A stretch of DNA of 64,000 nucleotides from Cherax quadricarinatus (lineage: Eukaryota > Arthropoda > Malacostraca > Decapoda > Parastacidae), in contig NW_027196406.1 of NCBI RefSeq assembly GCF_038502225.1, forward strand, positions 28,785-92,784. Direction: 5' to 3'. The position numbers and the translations under genes are program-made. Positions 19,789 through 30,435 of the stretch are shown piece by piece (the first letter of the stretch is position 1; every line of letters starts with the position of its first letter). The notes below the pieces were generated by a model. It had not been told where the DNA came from and did not search any database. It worked only from the letters and a program-made list of their open reading frames with translations.

Positions 19789-21145
19789 TGTCTGGTGTGG
19801 TCTTGACCAGGTCTGGTGTGGTCTTGACCAGGTCTGGTGTGGGCTTGACCAAGTCTGGTGTGGGCTTGACCAGGTCTGGTGTGGGCTTGACCAGGTCTGG
19901 TGTGGGCTTGACCAGGTCTGGTGTGGGCTTGACCAGGTCTGGTGTGGGCTTGACCAGGTCTGGTGTGGGCTTGACCAGGTCTGGTGTGGGCTTGACCAGG
20001 CCTTGTGTGGGCTTGACCAAGTCTGGTGTGGTCTTGACCAGGTCTGGTGTGGGCTTGACCAGGTCTGGTGTGGGCTTGACCAGGCCTGGTGTGGGCTTGA
20101 CCAGGCCTGGTGTGGGCTTGACCAGGCCTGGTGTGGGCTTGACCAGGCCTGGTGTGGGCTTGACCAGGCCTGGTGTGGGCTTGACCAGGCCTTGTGTGGG
20201 CTTGACCAGGCCTGGTGTGGTCTTGACCAGGTCTGGTGTGGTCTTGACCAGGTCTGGTGTGGTCTTGACCAGGCCTGGTGTGGGCTTGACCAGGTCTGGT
20301 GTGGGCTTGACCAGGTCTGGTGTGGGCTTGACCAGGACTGGTGTGGGCTTGACCAGGTCTGGTGTGGGCTTGACCAGGCCTGGTGTGGGCTTGACCAGGC
20401 CTGGTGTGGGCTTGACCAGGCCTGGTGTGGGCTTGACCAGGCCTGGTGTGGTCTTGACCAGGCCTGGTGTGGTCTTGACCAGGCCTGGTGTGGTCTTGAC
20501 CACACCTGGTGTGGTCTTGACCAGGCCTGGTGTCTTGATGACCAGGCCTGGTGTGGTCTTAACGACCATGTCTGGCGTGGTCTTGACCAGGCCTGGTGTG
20601 GTCTTGACCAGGCCTGGTGTGGTCTTGACCAGGCCTGGTGTGGTCTTGACCAGGCCTGGTGTGGTCTTGACCAGGCCTGGTGTGGTCTTGACCAGGCCTG
20701 GTGTGGTCTTGACCAAGCCTGGTGTGGTCTTGACCAGGCCTGGTGTGGTCTTGACCAGGCCTGGTGTGGTCTTGACCAGGCCTGGTGTGGTCTTGACCAG
20801 GCCTGGTGTGGTCTTGACCAGGCCTGGTGTGGTCTTGACCAGGCCTGGTGTGGTCTTGACCAGGCCTGGTGTGGTCTTGACCAGGCCTGGTGTGGTCTTG
20901 ACCAGGCCTGGTGTGGTCTTGACCAGGCCTGGTGTGGTCTTGACCAGGCCTGGTGTGGTCTTGACCAGGCCTGGTGTGGTCTTGACCAGGCCTGGTGTGG
21001 TCTTGACCAGGCCTGGTGTGGTCTTGACCAGGCCTGGTGTGGGCTTGACCAGATCTAGTGTGGGCTTGACCACGTCTGATGTGGTCTTGGCCAGGTCTGG
21101 CACGGGCTTGACGACCAGGTCTGGTGTAATGATGAAGTGTCGAGG
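19789..21145. repeat. 21-bp minisatellite, ~64 copies
   Basis: Tandem GGYCTGGTGTGGKCTTGACCA units. The left half is mostly GGTCTGGTGTGGGC, the right half mostly GGCCTGGTGTGGTC, with an irregular join at about 20515-20580. Because 21 is a multiple of three and the unit lacks stops in most frames, both strands show open frames over 400 codons long. I regard these as by-products, not genes. Confidence 0.95.
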
Positions 21146-21330
21146 TGAGGCTTGGTACTAATTTGTCGACCTTGGGAGCCACCCGCCACTCCTCAACTGT
21201 TGGGGTTAGAAGAAATCTTGTTTATCTACATCGTATAAATTAATGCATTCTTTTTTTGCATATATCTATGTATATATTCATGTGACAGGATCACAAAGGC
21301 CAAGCGATATCTCCACATGCAATTTAACCA
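21146..21330. other. No gene seen
   Basis: Transition from the minisatellite into unique AT-rich sequence; nothing recognised. Confidence 0.5.
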
Positions 21331-21400
21331 CTCTGAAAGGGAAATATATTCCAAACGCTTTCGTGATCTCTCAATCACTGAGAAAATGACAGAAATCACG
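21331..21400 (-). repeat. Decayed terminal-repeat fragment of the hammerhead-like family
   Basis: Minus strand reads GUGAUU...GAUCAC followed by GAAAGCGUUUGGAAU. This is the same helix-GAAA-GCxCUUGGAAUUUC layout as the palindrome at 46371-46580. Only one arm is present. Confidence 0.5.
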
Positions 21401-22274
21401 AAGGCAATGGTCATTTACTTCCTTAATTAAAATAGTTAAATTAAGTATGCATTTATGCTCACATTTATGCAATTTTCAACGGTATTGATAGCTAGATGAA
21501 TTGATGGTCTGTTTCTGTAGTTTCTCTATAAGAAAGGGGACAAAGAGAAGAGGAAATGAAAAGGAAGGTATCACTGCAAATATTCTGCCTCAAGTAATGA
21601 AGAATGTCGTGAGAATACCGGACCATTTATCCCTAGAAAGAGGCTTCATCTGTGAAAAAATCAACATGGAATCAGAGAAGGGAGATCCTGAAGGCAAAAC
21701 GAATATTTATACTGATTACATGGAAGGAAGCACTCTTAGGTTATCTTCATTGAACAGGTTTCAGTCCAGATACCTTGATTACTTCAATATCACTTTGAAA
21801 GACCGGGGGACATGTACAGGAAAACATCTATTATGATATCCTAGTGCAAGCACTTGTGTCCTTTCACCTAAGTGTCGGAGACTGATCCGCATAGGGGGAT
21901 GAATCATAGTTCTAGGCCTTTCGTGTTGCAATCATTATATATATATATATATATAGTGTTGATTTTTACAGCACCTGGAGAATGGGAGGTAATCGGGTTT
22001 TGTCCAACAAAGGGAAGGCTGCTTTCGCACTGTCTCAGTACATTTCGAAGGATGAAATATGCACGCGTATTCGTCTCGAAAAATTCATTGCGGAAGCTCG
22101 TGACACAGAGGATTGTGAAACACTTGAGGGGTGTTCTAGAGGATCCAGCCAGCCTCTTGGCAGGTATAAGTGGATGATGAAGATGAAGCTGCAGTGTCTC
22201 TCTTGAGCTTCAAATGGGGTGGGAACTGAGAGAATCTCAGTGGAATTAAGTGGAGTAGAGAGGAATCAATAGGA
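21401..22274. other. No gene; (AT)n and a terminal-repeat scrap
   Basis: Short open frames (for example 21501-21836) show no domain or codon pattern I trust. At 21915-21936 the plus strand has AGGCCTTTCGTGTTGCAATC, the helix II-GAAA-AGGCCU part of the 46694-46736 hammerhead-like motif, next to an (AT)n run (21936-21955). Confidence 0.5.
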
Positions 22275-22637
22275 GAGATGTGTCAGAGGTAGTAGCAGTA
22301 GTAGTAGCAACGGCAGTAGCAGCAGCAGTAGTAGTATCAGCAGCAGTAGCAGCAGTAGTAATAACAGTAGGAGCATAGTAGTAACAATAGTAGCAGTAGT
22401 AGCAGCAGTAGCAGCAGTAGTAATAACAGTAGCAGCAGCAGTAGTAGTAGTAACAATAGTAGCAGCAGTAGCAGCAGCAGCAGTAGTAGCAGCAGCAGTA
22501 GCAGCAGCAGTAGCAGCAGCAGTAGCAGCAGCAATAGTAACAGTAGAAAGCAGCAGCAGCAGCAGCAGTAGTAACAGTAGCAGTAGCAGTAGCAGCAGCA
22601 CCAGCAGTAGTAGTAGTAGTAGTAGTAACAGTAAAAG
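22275..22637. repeat. (AGC/AGT)n trinucleotide repeat region
   Basis: About 360 bp of AGC, AGT and AAC triplets in mixed blocks. Open frames in it are repeat-derived. Confidence 0.95.
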
Positions 22638-23716
22638 GACACAAGTGCAACTGATAAAGTGAATAAAAGAATTCGAGAAATGTTAAATAAGTCTCCAGCA
22701 TTAACGTCTTAATAATGACAAACTGAAGTAAAGAGCCTCCAGTACTTTGGATATTTTGTTTATGCAACTTTTGCCCCATTTTGGATTGGATTGGAAACGT
22801 GCCCCCCCCCCTATACATACCTTCATATATACATTCATACATATATTACACTGATACACACCTACATAAATACGTATGCATACACATTCACGTCTCTCCC
22901 CATATCCCCTCCATCAGTTCTCCCCGTACACCACCTCCTCCTCCCCGCTCTTCGTGACTGCTCCCCACCTCGCTAACTCCCCTACCAGCCAAAATTAACT
23001 TCCGGTTGTGAGAAGATAAGCCTGCCTGATAAGGAAGGCTGGAGGAGGCTGGTCCTGCACGGTCTACCCCACAAGCAAGCAGGATGCAAAGTGACGTCAT
23101 AACGTGAATACGGATAGGTGAAGAACGGGTTAGTGACGTCACGCTCTATTGGATTATGGTGGGTGGGGTTGACTCCGTAATTTGTGCGCTGGGCAAAGAG
23201 AGAAAATCGAATTTACACGAAACGCTAAACCCTTGTGGGTAATTTACCATGTGGTGTTGTGGTCTCGATCCTCCTTTTCCGTTAATTACGGACAGGTGGA
23301 AATGTTTACGTGTGTCTTACCTGCGTTCGTGACGGCGCCCTAGTATTACATTCAAGGAGAAACGGTAAAAAATCCGCAACTCCGGTTCCATGCATCAAAA
23401 ACCCTTCACAGGCATCAAGAAACTGATGACGAAAATCCAGCTCTTGGGCCCAACCTACCGATCAATAACACTGGACAGCAACGAATTTGTTACTGAGGCG
23501 AGAAAAAATCTTTGGAAAGTAATTCCTGTTGGCCGATTTCGATTTTGAAGCAAGAAATGACTCGGTGAATTTTTTTAGATGCACAAAAGAAACGGAAAAT
23601 AAATTGATCGCTTTTTTTGTGTATTTCTAACGAGCTGGTGACAACTGAGTAGTATTTGCGTCAATTTTGCATTACACATGATTTTCCAATCAACACACAA
23701 TGGGGGAGGTGCTATA
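22638..23716. other. No gene seen
   Basis: A terminal-repeat scrap at 22630-22660 (AAAAGGACACAAGTGCAACT, shared with 45175-45194). Then (CATA)-rich sequence at 22810-22890 and otherwise unique sequence. No supported coding region. Confidence 0.45.
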
Positions 23717-23717
23717 A

Positions 23718-24175
23718 ACGTCAGGGGAGATGCTTCAAGGATCTTACAGGTGCTGTGATGGTCAGGGGAGATGCTTCAAGGATCTTACAGGTGCTGTGAT
23801 GGTCAGGGGAGATGCTTCAAGGATCTTACAGGTGCTGTGATGGTCAGGGGAGATGCTTCAAGGATCTTACAGGTGCTGTGATGGTCAGGGAAGATGCTTC
23901 AAGGATCTTACAGGTGCTGTGATGGTCAGAGAAGATGCTTGAAGGATCTTACAGGTGCTGTGATGGTCAGGGGAGATGCTTCAAGGATCTTACAGGTGCT
24001 GTGATGGTCATGGAAGATGCTTCAAGGATCTTACAGGTGCTGTGATGGTCAGGGGAGATGCTGCAAGGATCTTACAGGTGCTGTGGTCAGGGGAGATGCT
24101 TCAAGGATCTTACAGGTGCTGCGATGGTCAGGGAAGGTTCTTTAAGGATCTTACAGGTGCTGCTGTGATGTTGAG
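23718..24175. repeat. 41-bp minisatellite, ~11 copies
   Basis: Units of GATGGTCAGGGGAGATGCTT followed by CAAGGATCTTACAGGTGCTGT. Period 41 in most copies, with a few 3-bp changes near the end. Confidence 0.93.
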
Positions 24176-24424
24176 AGTAGGTACTTCAAGGGTCTTGCAG
24201 TTAATATGATGGCTGACAAACTTTTGTCTTGAAGACTCCAAGATTAAGCTAAAGGCTGATTCAACCCAAATGGAGTCAAGGTGTAGGCTTTCCGAAGATG
24301 CCGCAGGTAACAGTGATCTCAGATATTACATATGGAAGACTGGACCACTTTCTAGGGAGCAGGGTCGTCACACAGTCAATAATCAACACAGTCGAACTGA
24401 TGGTGCTGCAAAATCAGTAGTTTA

Positions 24425-24580
24425 TGTAAGATAAGATTTCGTTCGGATTTTTAACCCCGGAGGGTTAGCCACCCAGGATAACCCAAGAAAGTCAGTGCGT
24501 CATCGAGGACTGTCTAACTTATTTCCATTGGGGTCCTTAATCTTGTCCCCCAGGATGCGACCCACACCATCATACTTAGA
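24425..24580 (-). mobile_element. SINE family A fragment
   Basis: GTAAGATAAGATTTCGTTCGG, then GGGTTAGCCACCCAGGATAA, AAGTCAGTGCGTCATCGAGG and CCCCAGGATGCGACCCACAC. These match 60165-60300 in order; the tRNA-like head is absent. Confidence 0.7.
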
Positions 24581-24632
24581 ACCTTGTGGTTTTGGGTGAA
24601 CTGTGATGAAAACCTGTGAGCTAAAAGGAAAA

Positions 24633-25545
24633 GCTGGACCCCAATGGACATAAGAAAGAACCTCAACGGAAATGAGAAAGGACCCCAACGGAAATGAGAA
24701 AGGACCCCAACTGAAATGAGAAAGGACCCCAACTGAAATGAGAAAGGACCCCAACTGAAATGAGAAAAGACCCCAATAGAAATAAGAAAAGACCCCAATA
24801 GAAATAAGAAAAGACCCCAATAGAAATAAGAAAAGACCCCAATAGAAATAAGAAAAGACCAACTGAAATAAGAAAAGACCCCAACAGAAATAAGAAAAGA
24901 CCCCAACAGAAATAAGAAAAGACCCCAACAGAAATAAGAAAGGACCCAATAGAAATAAGAAAGGACCCAATAGAAATAAGAAAGGACCCAATAGAAATAA
25001 GAAAAGACCCAATAGAAATAAGAAAAGACCCAATAGAAATAAGAAAAGACCCAATAGAAATAAGAAAAGACCCCAACAGAAATAAGAAAGGACCCCCAAT
25101 AGAAATAAGAAAGGACCCCCAATAGAAATAAGAAAGGACCCCCAATAGAAATAAGAAAGGACCCCCAATAGAAATAAGAAAGGACCCCAATAGAAATAAA
25201 GGACCCCAATAGAAATAAGAAAGGACCCCCAATAGAAATAAGAAAGGACCCCAACTGAAATAAGACCCCAATAGAAATAAGAAAAGACCCCAACAGAAAT
25301 AAGAAAGGACCCCAATAGAAATAAGAAAGGACCCCAATAGAAATAAGAAAGGACCCCAATAGAAATAAGAAAAGACCCAATAGAAATAAGAAAAGACCCC
25401 AACAGAAATAAGAAAGAATCCCAATGGGAATAAGAAAGGACCCCAATGGAAATAAGAAAGAATCCCAATGGGAATAAGAAAGGACCCCAATGGAAATAAG
25501 AAAGAATCCCAATGGGAATAAGAAAGGACCCTAAAAGAAATAAAT
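24633..25545. repeat. 22-bp minisatellite (21-22 bp units)
   Basis: About 42 units of AAGAAAGGACCCCAATAGAA plus AT, with 3-5 C variants that give 21- to 23-bp units. The period rotates the frame, so the long hydrophobic open frames on the minus strand are repeat-derived. Confidence 0.95.
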
Positions 25546-25680
25546 AACCCCTATGGAAACAAGTCACCGACTTTTTGGGGGCTATCCTGGGTAGTTGGCG
25601 CATGTATTACTATGTATGACAATTGCATTTATGTGTACCTGTACCTAAATTAACTAACTTAAATAAAAGAAACATAAATA
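25546..25680. repeat. Dispersed repeat 3' piece
   Basis: GTCACCGACTTTTTGGGGGC...ATCCTGGGTAG and TTTATGTGTACCTGTACCTAAAT recur at 51890-52110. Probably the 3' part of a retroelement; family not recognised. Confidence 0.5.
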
Positions 25681-26235
25681 TGTACTAAGAACAGCTGAAG
25701 GCTCTAGAGAGCAGGATATTTACACCGAGAGGTGTAATACGAGGGATTAAAGTATTCGTGAGTGATGGTAAACAGGTTCCCAACAACCTTAAGAACCCTC
25801 GTGTAGTCGATAGGCTTAAAACCCCATTAACCAGCCTGTTAACTTTAAAAAATGGAGACAACAAAAATCTAATCCACAGAGTCAATGCAACATTAAAAAA
25901 ATACCACCGTGATCAATAAAATTATCCATAAAGAACGATGAACAAAATGGCATAATACAGTGACTGGAACAATACACAAATAACCCGTACACAGGAGAAG
26001 GAAAATTATGACGTTAGTACGACATGGACCACTAATTAATGGTCCATAAGGGATAAAATGGCTTACGTCTGCAGGAGTACAGTGGAGGACGGAGTGAGGA
26101 GTGACCGCCCAGGGTCAGGTCACTGAGTAAAGAAAGACGTATCTACAGGGTGTCAGGTGAATCACCACCTAAGTAAAGAATCTGACGCACAGGTGGCGCT
26201 GACATGTACTCTCATACAAGATTTTAGATTTTGCC
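25681..26235. other. No gene seen
   Basis: 25790-25835 shares a GTAGTCGATAGGCTT...AAACCCC block with 38410-38450 (inverted), so it is at least partly dispersed repeat. No supported coding region. Confidence 0.4.
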
Positions 26236-26770
26236 GCCGAAGTGGCTAGTTTATTGTGCACCCCTTATCCACCCTGTGGACGGTAGTGGCTAGTTTGCCC
26301 TGCACCTCATATCTATCCTGTGTATGTAGTGGCTAGTTAACTGTGCACCCCATACCCATCCTGTGGATAGTAGTGGCTAGTTAATTGTGCACCCCATACT
26401 CATCCTGTGGATAGTAGTGGCTAGTTAATTGTGCATCCCATACCCATCCTGTGGATAGTAGTGGCTAGTTAATTGTGCATCCCATACCCATCCTGTGGAT
26501 AGTAGTGGCTAGTTAATTGTGCACCCCATACCCATCCTGTGGATAGTAGTGGCTAGTTAATTGTGCACCCCATACCCATCCTGTGGATAGTAGTGGCTAG
26601 TTAATAGTGCACCCCATACCCATCCTGTGGATAGTAGTGGCTAGTTAATTGTGCACCCCATACCCATCCTGTGGATAGTAGTGGCTAGTTAACTGTGCAC
26701 CCCATACCCATCCTGTGGACGGTAGTGGCTAGTTAATTGTGTATCCCATATTCACCCTGTGGGGGGTAGC
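26236..26770. repeat. 44-bp minisatellite, ~12 copies
   Basis: Units of TAGTGGCTAGTTAATTGTGC followed by ACCCCATACCCATCCTGTGGATAG. Exact period 44 in the middle, diverged at both ends. Confidence 0.93.
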
Positions 26771-27041
26771 GAAAGAGCATATGGATACACAATAGGCCTA
26801 GGAACTAGGTCCCAAAAAGGCTAACAGGAGTACATCTGTGTTCATATCTACAGTTCACTTATCTGTTACAAGCAAATTTAAGAAACTTGCTTAACAAGAT
26901 ACCTTGACATGTCACACAGGTTCTTACACTATCTCTATAAGTGGACAATTAAGTACATAGTGTCCAAGACAGTGACAAAAGGGTCCCATACAAAAGCAGA
27001 ATAACAGAAGTCAAAAACCATTTGCATTCCTCCTAATATAA

Positions 27042-27336
27042 ACATTAATCTCTTAATGGAAATAAATGGTATAAAATACCGACACAATGGAAATATAAAC
27101 ACACATGCAGTATAATGTGATCCTTTATTGACAACGTTTCGCCCACACAGTGGGCTTTTTCAAGTCACAAACAGATCTACCTGGGGTGGAAGGTATGTGA
27201 GTATTTATAGGTCTACCAGATCTACCCCAGGTAGATCTGTTTGTGACTTGAAAAAACCCACTGTGTGGGCGAAACGTTGTCAATAAAGGATCACATTATA
27301 CTGCATATGTGTTTATATTTCCATTAATTTCTTAAT
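27042..27336. mobile_element. Miniature Penelope-type palindrome with target duplication
   Basis: Two inverted copies of the Penelope terminal repeat seen at 5569-5700 and 8260-8382, joined with no coding part (27057-27321). The left side alone has the extra ~31-nt extension with the GGTATAAAATACC hairpin (27068-27080). Flanks CATTAAT(C/T)TCTTAAT at 27042-27056 and 27322-27336 form a 15-bp target duplication with one mismatch. It is a non-autonomous relative of 5569-8411. Confidence 0.88.
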
Positions 27337-27359
27337 CTGACGTTTCGGTTCGTGACTCA

Positions 27360-27475
27360 CGAAATTGTAATGACACGATTGCAAACAAACCATACCACGG
27401 ACGGGGATTGAACTCGCGGGGAGTGAGTCGTAAAACTCTAGGCCAACGCGTTAACCACTGGCCATTGGTATGGTT
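27360..27475 (-). mobile_element. tRNA-derived SINE-like repeat
   Basis: Minus strand has a tRNA-like block: GGCCAGTGGTTAACGCGTTG (A-box side) and GCGAGTTCAATCCCCGTCC (B box GTTCAATCC). It sits between CCATACC repeats. Related scraps are at 42845-42905, 50395-50485 and 59585-59650. No cloverleaf good enough for a working tRNA. Confidence 0.6.
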
Positions 27476-27734
27476 TCGGTTCGTCTCTGACTATTAACAA
27501 GTGACAGTGCACATCAGTTGTTAGGTCGAAACGTTGTCCAACGTTTCCTTACTAAAGTAGAAAAAACGTCGTGCCTGAAGGTTCTCAGAGTTAACATCGT
27601 AGGGGAACGATCGGGTTTGTTCCAAAGAAGTGGAAGAGACAAATCCGTTTTCCTGGATCAAGAGCCTTTTACCAATGGATAAAAAAGAACAACAGGTGAA
27701 ACGTCTTCTGTTAAAATGTTCTAAATAATGTACT
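27476..27734. repeat. Decayed terminal repeat and SINE-B scrap
   Basis: 27520-27550 contains GTCGAAACGTTGTCC, a terminal-repeat remnant. 27640-27685 contains CCTGGATCAAGAGCC...TTTACCAATGG, which matches the SINE-B head (minus). Confidence 0.45.
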
Positions 27735-27741
27735 TTTATGT

Positions 27742-27784
<43 letters not shown>

Positions 27785-27873
27785 ATTATTATTATTATAA
27801 TATATTACAATTTATTATTATTATAATATATTACAATTTATTATTATTATTATTAGTATTATTATTAATTACA

Positions 27874-27913
<40 letters not shown>

Positions 27914-27948
27914 TACAATTTATTATTATTATTATTATATATTACAAT

Positions 27949-27980
<32 letters not shown>

Positions 27981-28007
27981 TACAATTTATTATTATTATT
28001 ATTATTA

Positions 28008-28040
<33 letters not shown>

Positions 28041-28044
28041 TACA

Positions 28045-28084
<40 letters not shown>

Positions 28085-28158
28085 TACAATTTATTATTAT
28101 TATTATTATTATTATATATTACAATTTATTATTATTATTATTATTATTATACATTACA

Positions 28159-28204
<46 letters not shown>

Positions 28205-28208
28205 TACA

Positions 28209-28268
<60 letters not shown>

Positions 28269-28273
28269 CTACA

Positions 28274-28309
<36 letters not shown>

Positions 28310-28325
28310 CAGTATTATTATCATT
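27735..28325. repeat. (ATT)n array with periodic TTACAATTT interruptions
   Basis: About 590 bp of ATT/TAA triplets broken at varying spacing by ATATATTACAATTT. This suggests amplification of longer blocks and not simple slippage alone. Confidence 0.95.
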
Positions 28326-28794
28326 AGTCTTTTCCTTTAAAATCGTCTTCCTGTTACGATAAATAACTTTTAAAATTAATAATAATTTGAAGGTACGGAA
28401 CAGCATCACGATATGAAGCAGGATGTTACCGTGAAATCTGACTACCACTCAGAGGAGAGGAACTGAAATGACTCACTTCTTACATGTCATTTGTTGCCTA
28501 ATCGCTGTTATCCAGAGCCGGAACACCTGTGGCTGCTTAATATTAAGTCTTAGCGGATTATGAAAAATTAATGAGGGTATATCGTGCGTATAACGTCTAT
28601 TGTTGGTTTTGAAAAGTCTTGGCCCCCTGTGGCTTGGTCTTAAACTAGGCCTAACTGAAAAGGATATATTAAACAAGTATAGTAAATTTAAGAAAATTTT
28701 GATCATCAGATCTGCTGAAGAGGACCCCGGAAGGGGGTCAAAATATGCAGATTAATCAACCTGAATTTCTCTCTTCATGTGGGTTATTAATGAG
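28326..28794. other. No gene seen
   Basis: A small GACCCC/GGGGTC hairpin at 28721-28740 followed by AAAA. No coding support. Confidence 0.45.
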
Positions 28795-29065
28795 AACATA
28801 AGAACTTAAGAAAGGAGGAACACTGCAGCAGGCCTACTGGTCCATACTAGGCAAGTCCTTCTCACATCCCAACCCACTAATAAAAATAACTGCCCAATCC
28901 AGTTTCAGTGCTGCCCAAATGAATTAGCTTGGTAACCCTAATAACTCATGTGCAAATTTCACTCATAAATGCTGCAAAAATGTCTAATTGGATTTGTGAA
29001 GGACCTGCCTAGTATGGGCCAACTGGCCTACTGCAGTGTTCCTCCTTTCTTATGTTCTTATATAA
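28795..29065. repeat. Fold-back of a dispersed repeat
   Basis: GAACATAAGAA...AAGGAGGAACACTGCAGCAG at the left and its inverted counterpart CTGCAGTGTTCCTCCTTTCT...ATGTTCTTAT at the right end. The same single-arm sequence occurs at 38057-38110 and 47947-47990. Confidence 0.75.
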
Positions 29066-29162
29066 TTCTTCAAGGATATCCTTGTCTGTCCTTGTCGGTT
29101 CTGTCACGAATTACCATCTTACATGTATATAAATAGTTGAGAAAACCGACTAGTTGATTAAT

Positions 29163-29173
29163 TAGACACATGT
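29163..29173. repeat. Target-site duplication, LINE-D (left)
   Basis: TAGACACATGT here and at 35141-35151 flank LINE-D. Confidence 0.85.
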
Positions 29174-29188
29174 TTTTTTTTTTTTTTA

Positions 29189-30435
29189 TATTTTATTTAA
29201 AAACAACATACACATGATACAAGCCGACAATTAGCAAATCCAAAACCGTGACAGACAATGTCAGTACACACACAATAAACAAAAAAAACCATTTTAACAT
29301 ATTGATATAACGAAATTCTACCGTAAGAAACCCAACCCGTTTACGGGAAAAAAAAAAAAAAACATACCGACTACAAAACAGAACGTCGGAGTCATAAAAC
29401 ATGTAGGAATAAGTCCTATAATCATGTATATATGTATATACATACACATGCACATATACACATACATGTATGTGCACATATGTTCTTACAGCACAGACTG
29501 GATTATACTAGAACAAACAAACAAACAAACAAAAAAGACTTATCACTAAAAAAAAAACTAGACAAACTAAATACATAACATCCAAAACAGAAGTGGCAGA
29601 CAATGTCAGGTACACAAAAAACATTGTAACACATTGATATAACAAATTCTACTAAAATAACCCAACCAACCGACTTCCGAACAAACAGTCGGAGTCATTA
29701 TAAAACATGTAGGAATGAGTCCTACAAACATACATATATACATACATATATATACATATATATATATACATATATATATATACATATATATACACACATG
29801 CATACATATACGCATGCTTATACACACATACGTGTATGTGCATTTGTTCGTACAGAACAAACTGGATCATACATAGAAATAAAGCACTAAATGACTTTTC
29901 ACCAAATAAACTAAAAAAATATTACATCCAATGATAGAACTATACCTAAGACATTGGTTCCCACAAACACACCTACACACACACAAAATTAATGTTACCG
30001 ATTAACACTCAATATATAATATGACCTTCCAGTCAAATGAAGGGTATATATAAACCCCATCAAATACTTTTATATTTTGGTACATAGGTCATTTTGTACC
30101 CATTCAATACGATAAAAAAGAGACATATGACAAGGATAAATCTAACATCAGATTCGAATGTATAAAACATATCCTCACAATATACATATAAATATAAACC
30201 CCCTACATAAAATGGTTCTTATAACAATAAAAGAAAAAACAGAAAATCACATACAACTTTTGACTCTGTGATTTTACAAAATTCATAAAGGTCTACATAC
30301 CCCGGAGCCCCCGACGGCTCCCTGCAAAAAAAAACTTTACCCACATCTACCACCTTGCAAACCAATCAACCTTCCTCACCAGGCTTCCAATCACTCCAAG
30401 AGGACACACCACTGAAGAGACCAACCCCTTGCCTC
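29189..30435 (-). promoter_or_regulatory. 3' UTR of LINE-D with internal duplication
   Basis: Two diverged copies of a ~300-bp segment (about 29215-29500 and 29590-29870) share GACAATGTCAG, ACATATTGATATAAC, CGGAGTCAT.AAAACATGTAGGAAT and (ATAC)-rich stretches. The CG-rich piece at 30300-30330 lies near the ORF2 end. Confidence 0.7.

Noticed and set aside
19772..21161. Open frames of 428-457 codons
   Set aside because: Entirely composed of the 21-bp tandem unit; open in several frames on both strands, with no start context or domain.
21501..21836. 111-codon ORF as a host gene
   Set aside because: No domain, no repeat of codon bias, no neighbouring exon signals that I can support.
23718..24175. 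CRISPR-like regular array
   Set aside because: Direct 41-bp repeats with no spacers in a eukaryotic context.
24500..25603. 367-codon hydrophobic open frame on the minus strand
   Set aside because: Translation of the 22-bp minisatellite; the same residues recur in all three frames.
26236..26770. CRISPR-like regular array (44 bp)
   Set aside because: Contiguous minisatellite; no variable spacers.
28721..28745. Hammerhead-like motif (CTGCTGAAGAG, hairpin, AAAA)
   Set aside because: No GAAA box and no correct first box; only a GACCCC/GGGGTC hairpin.
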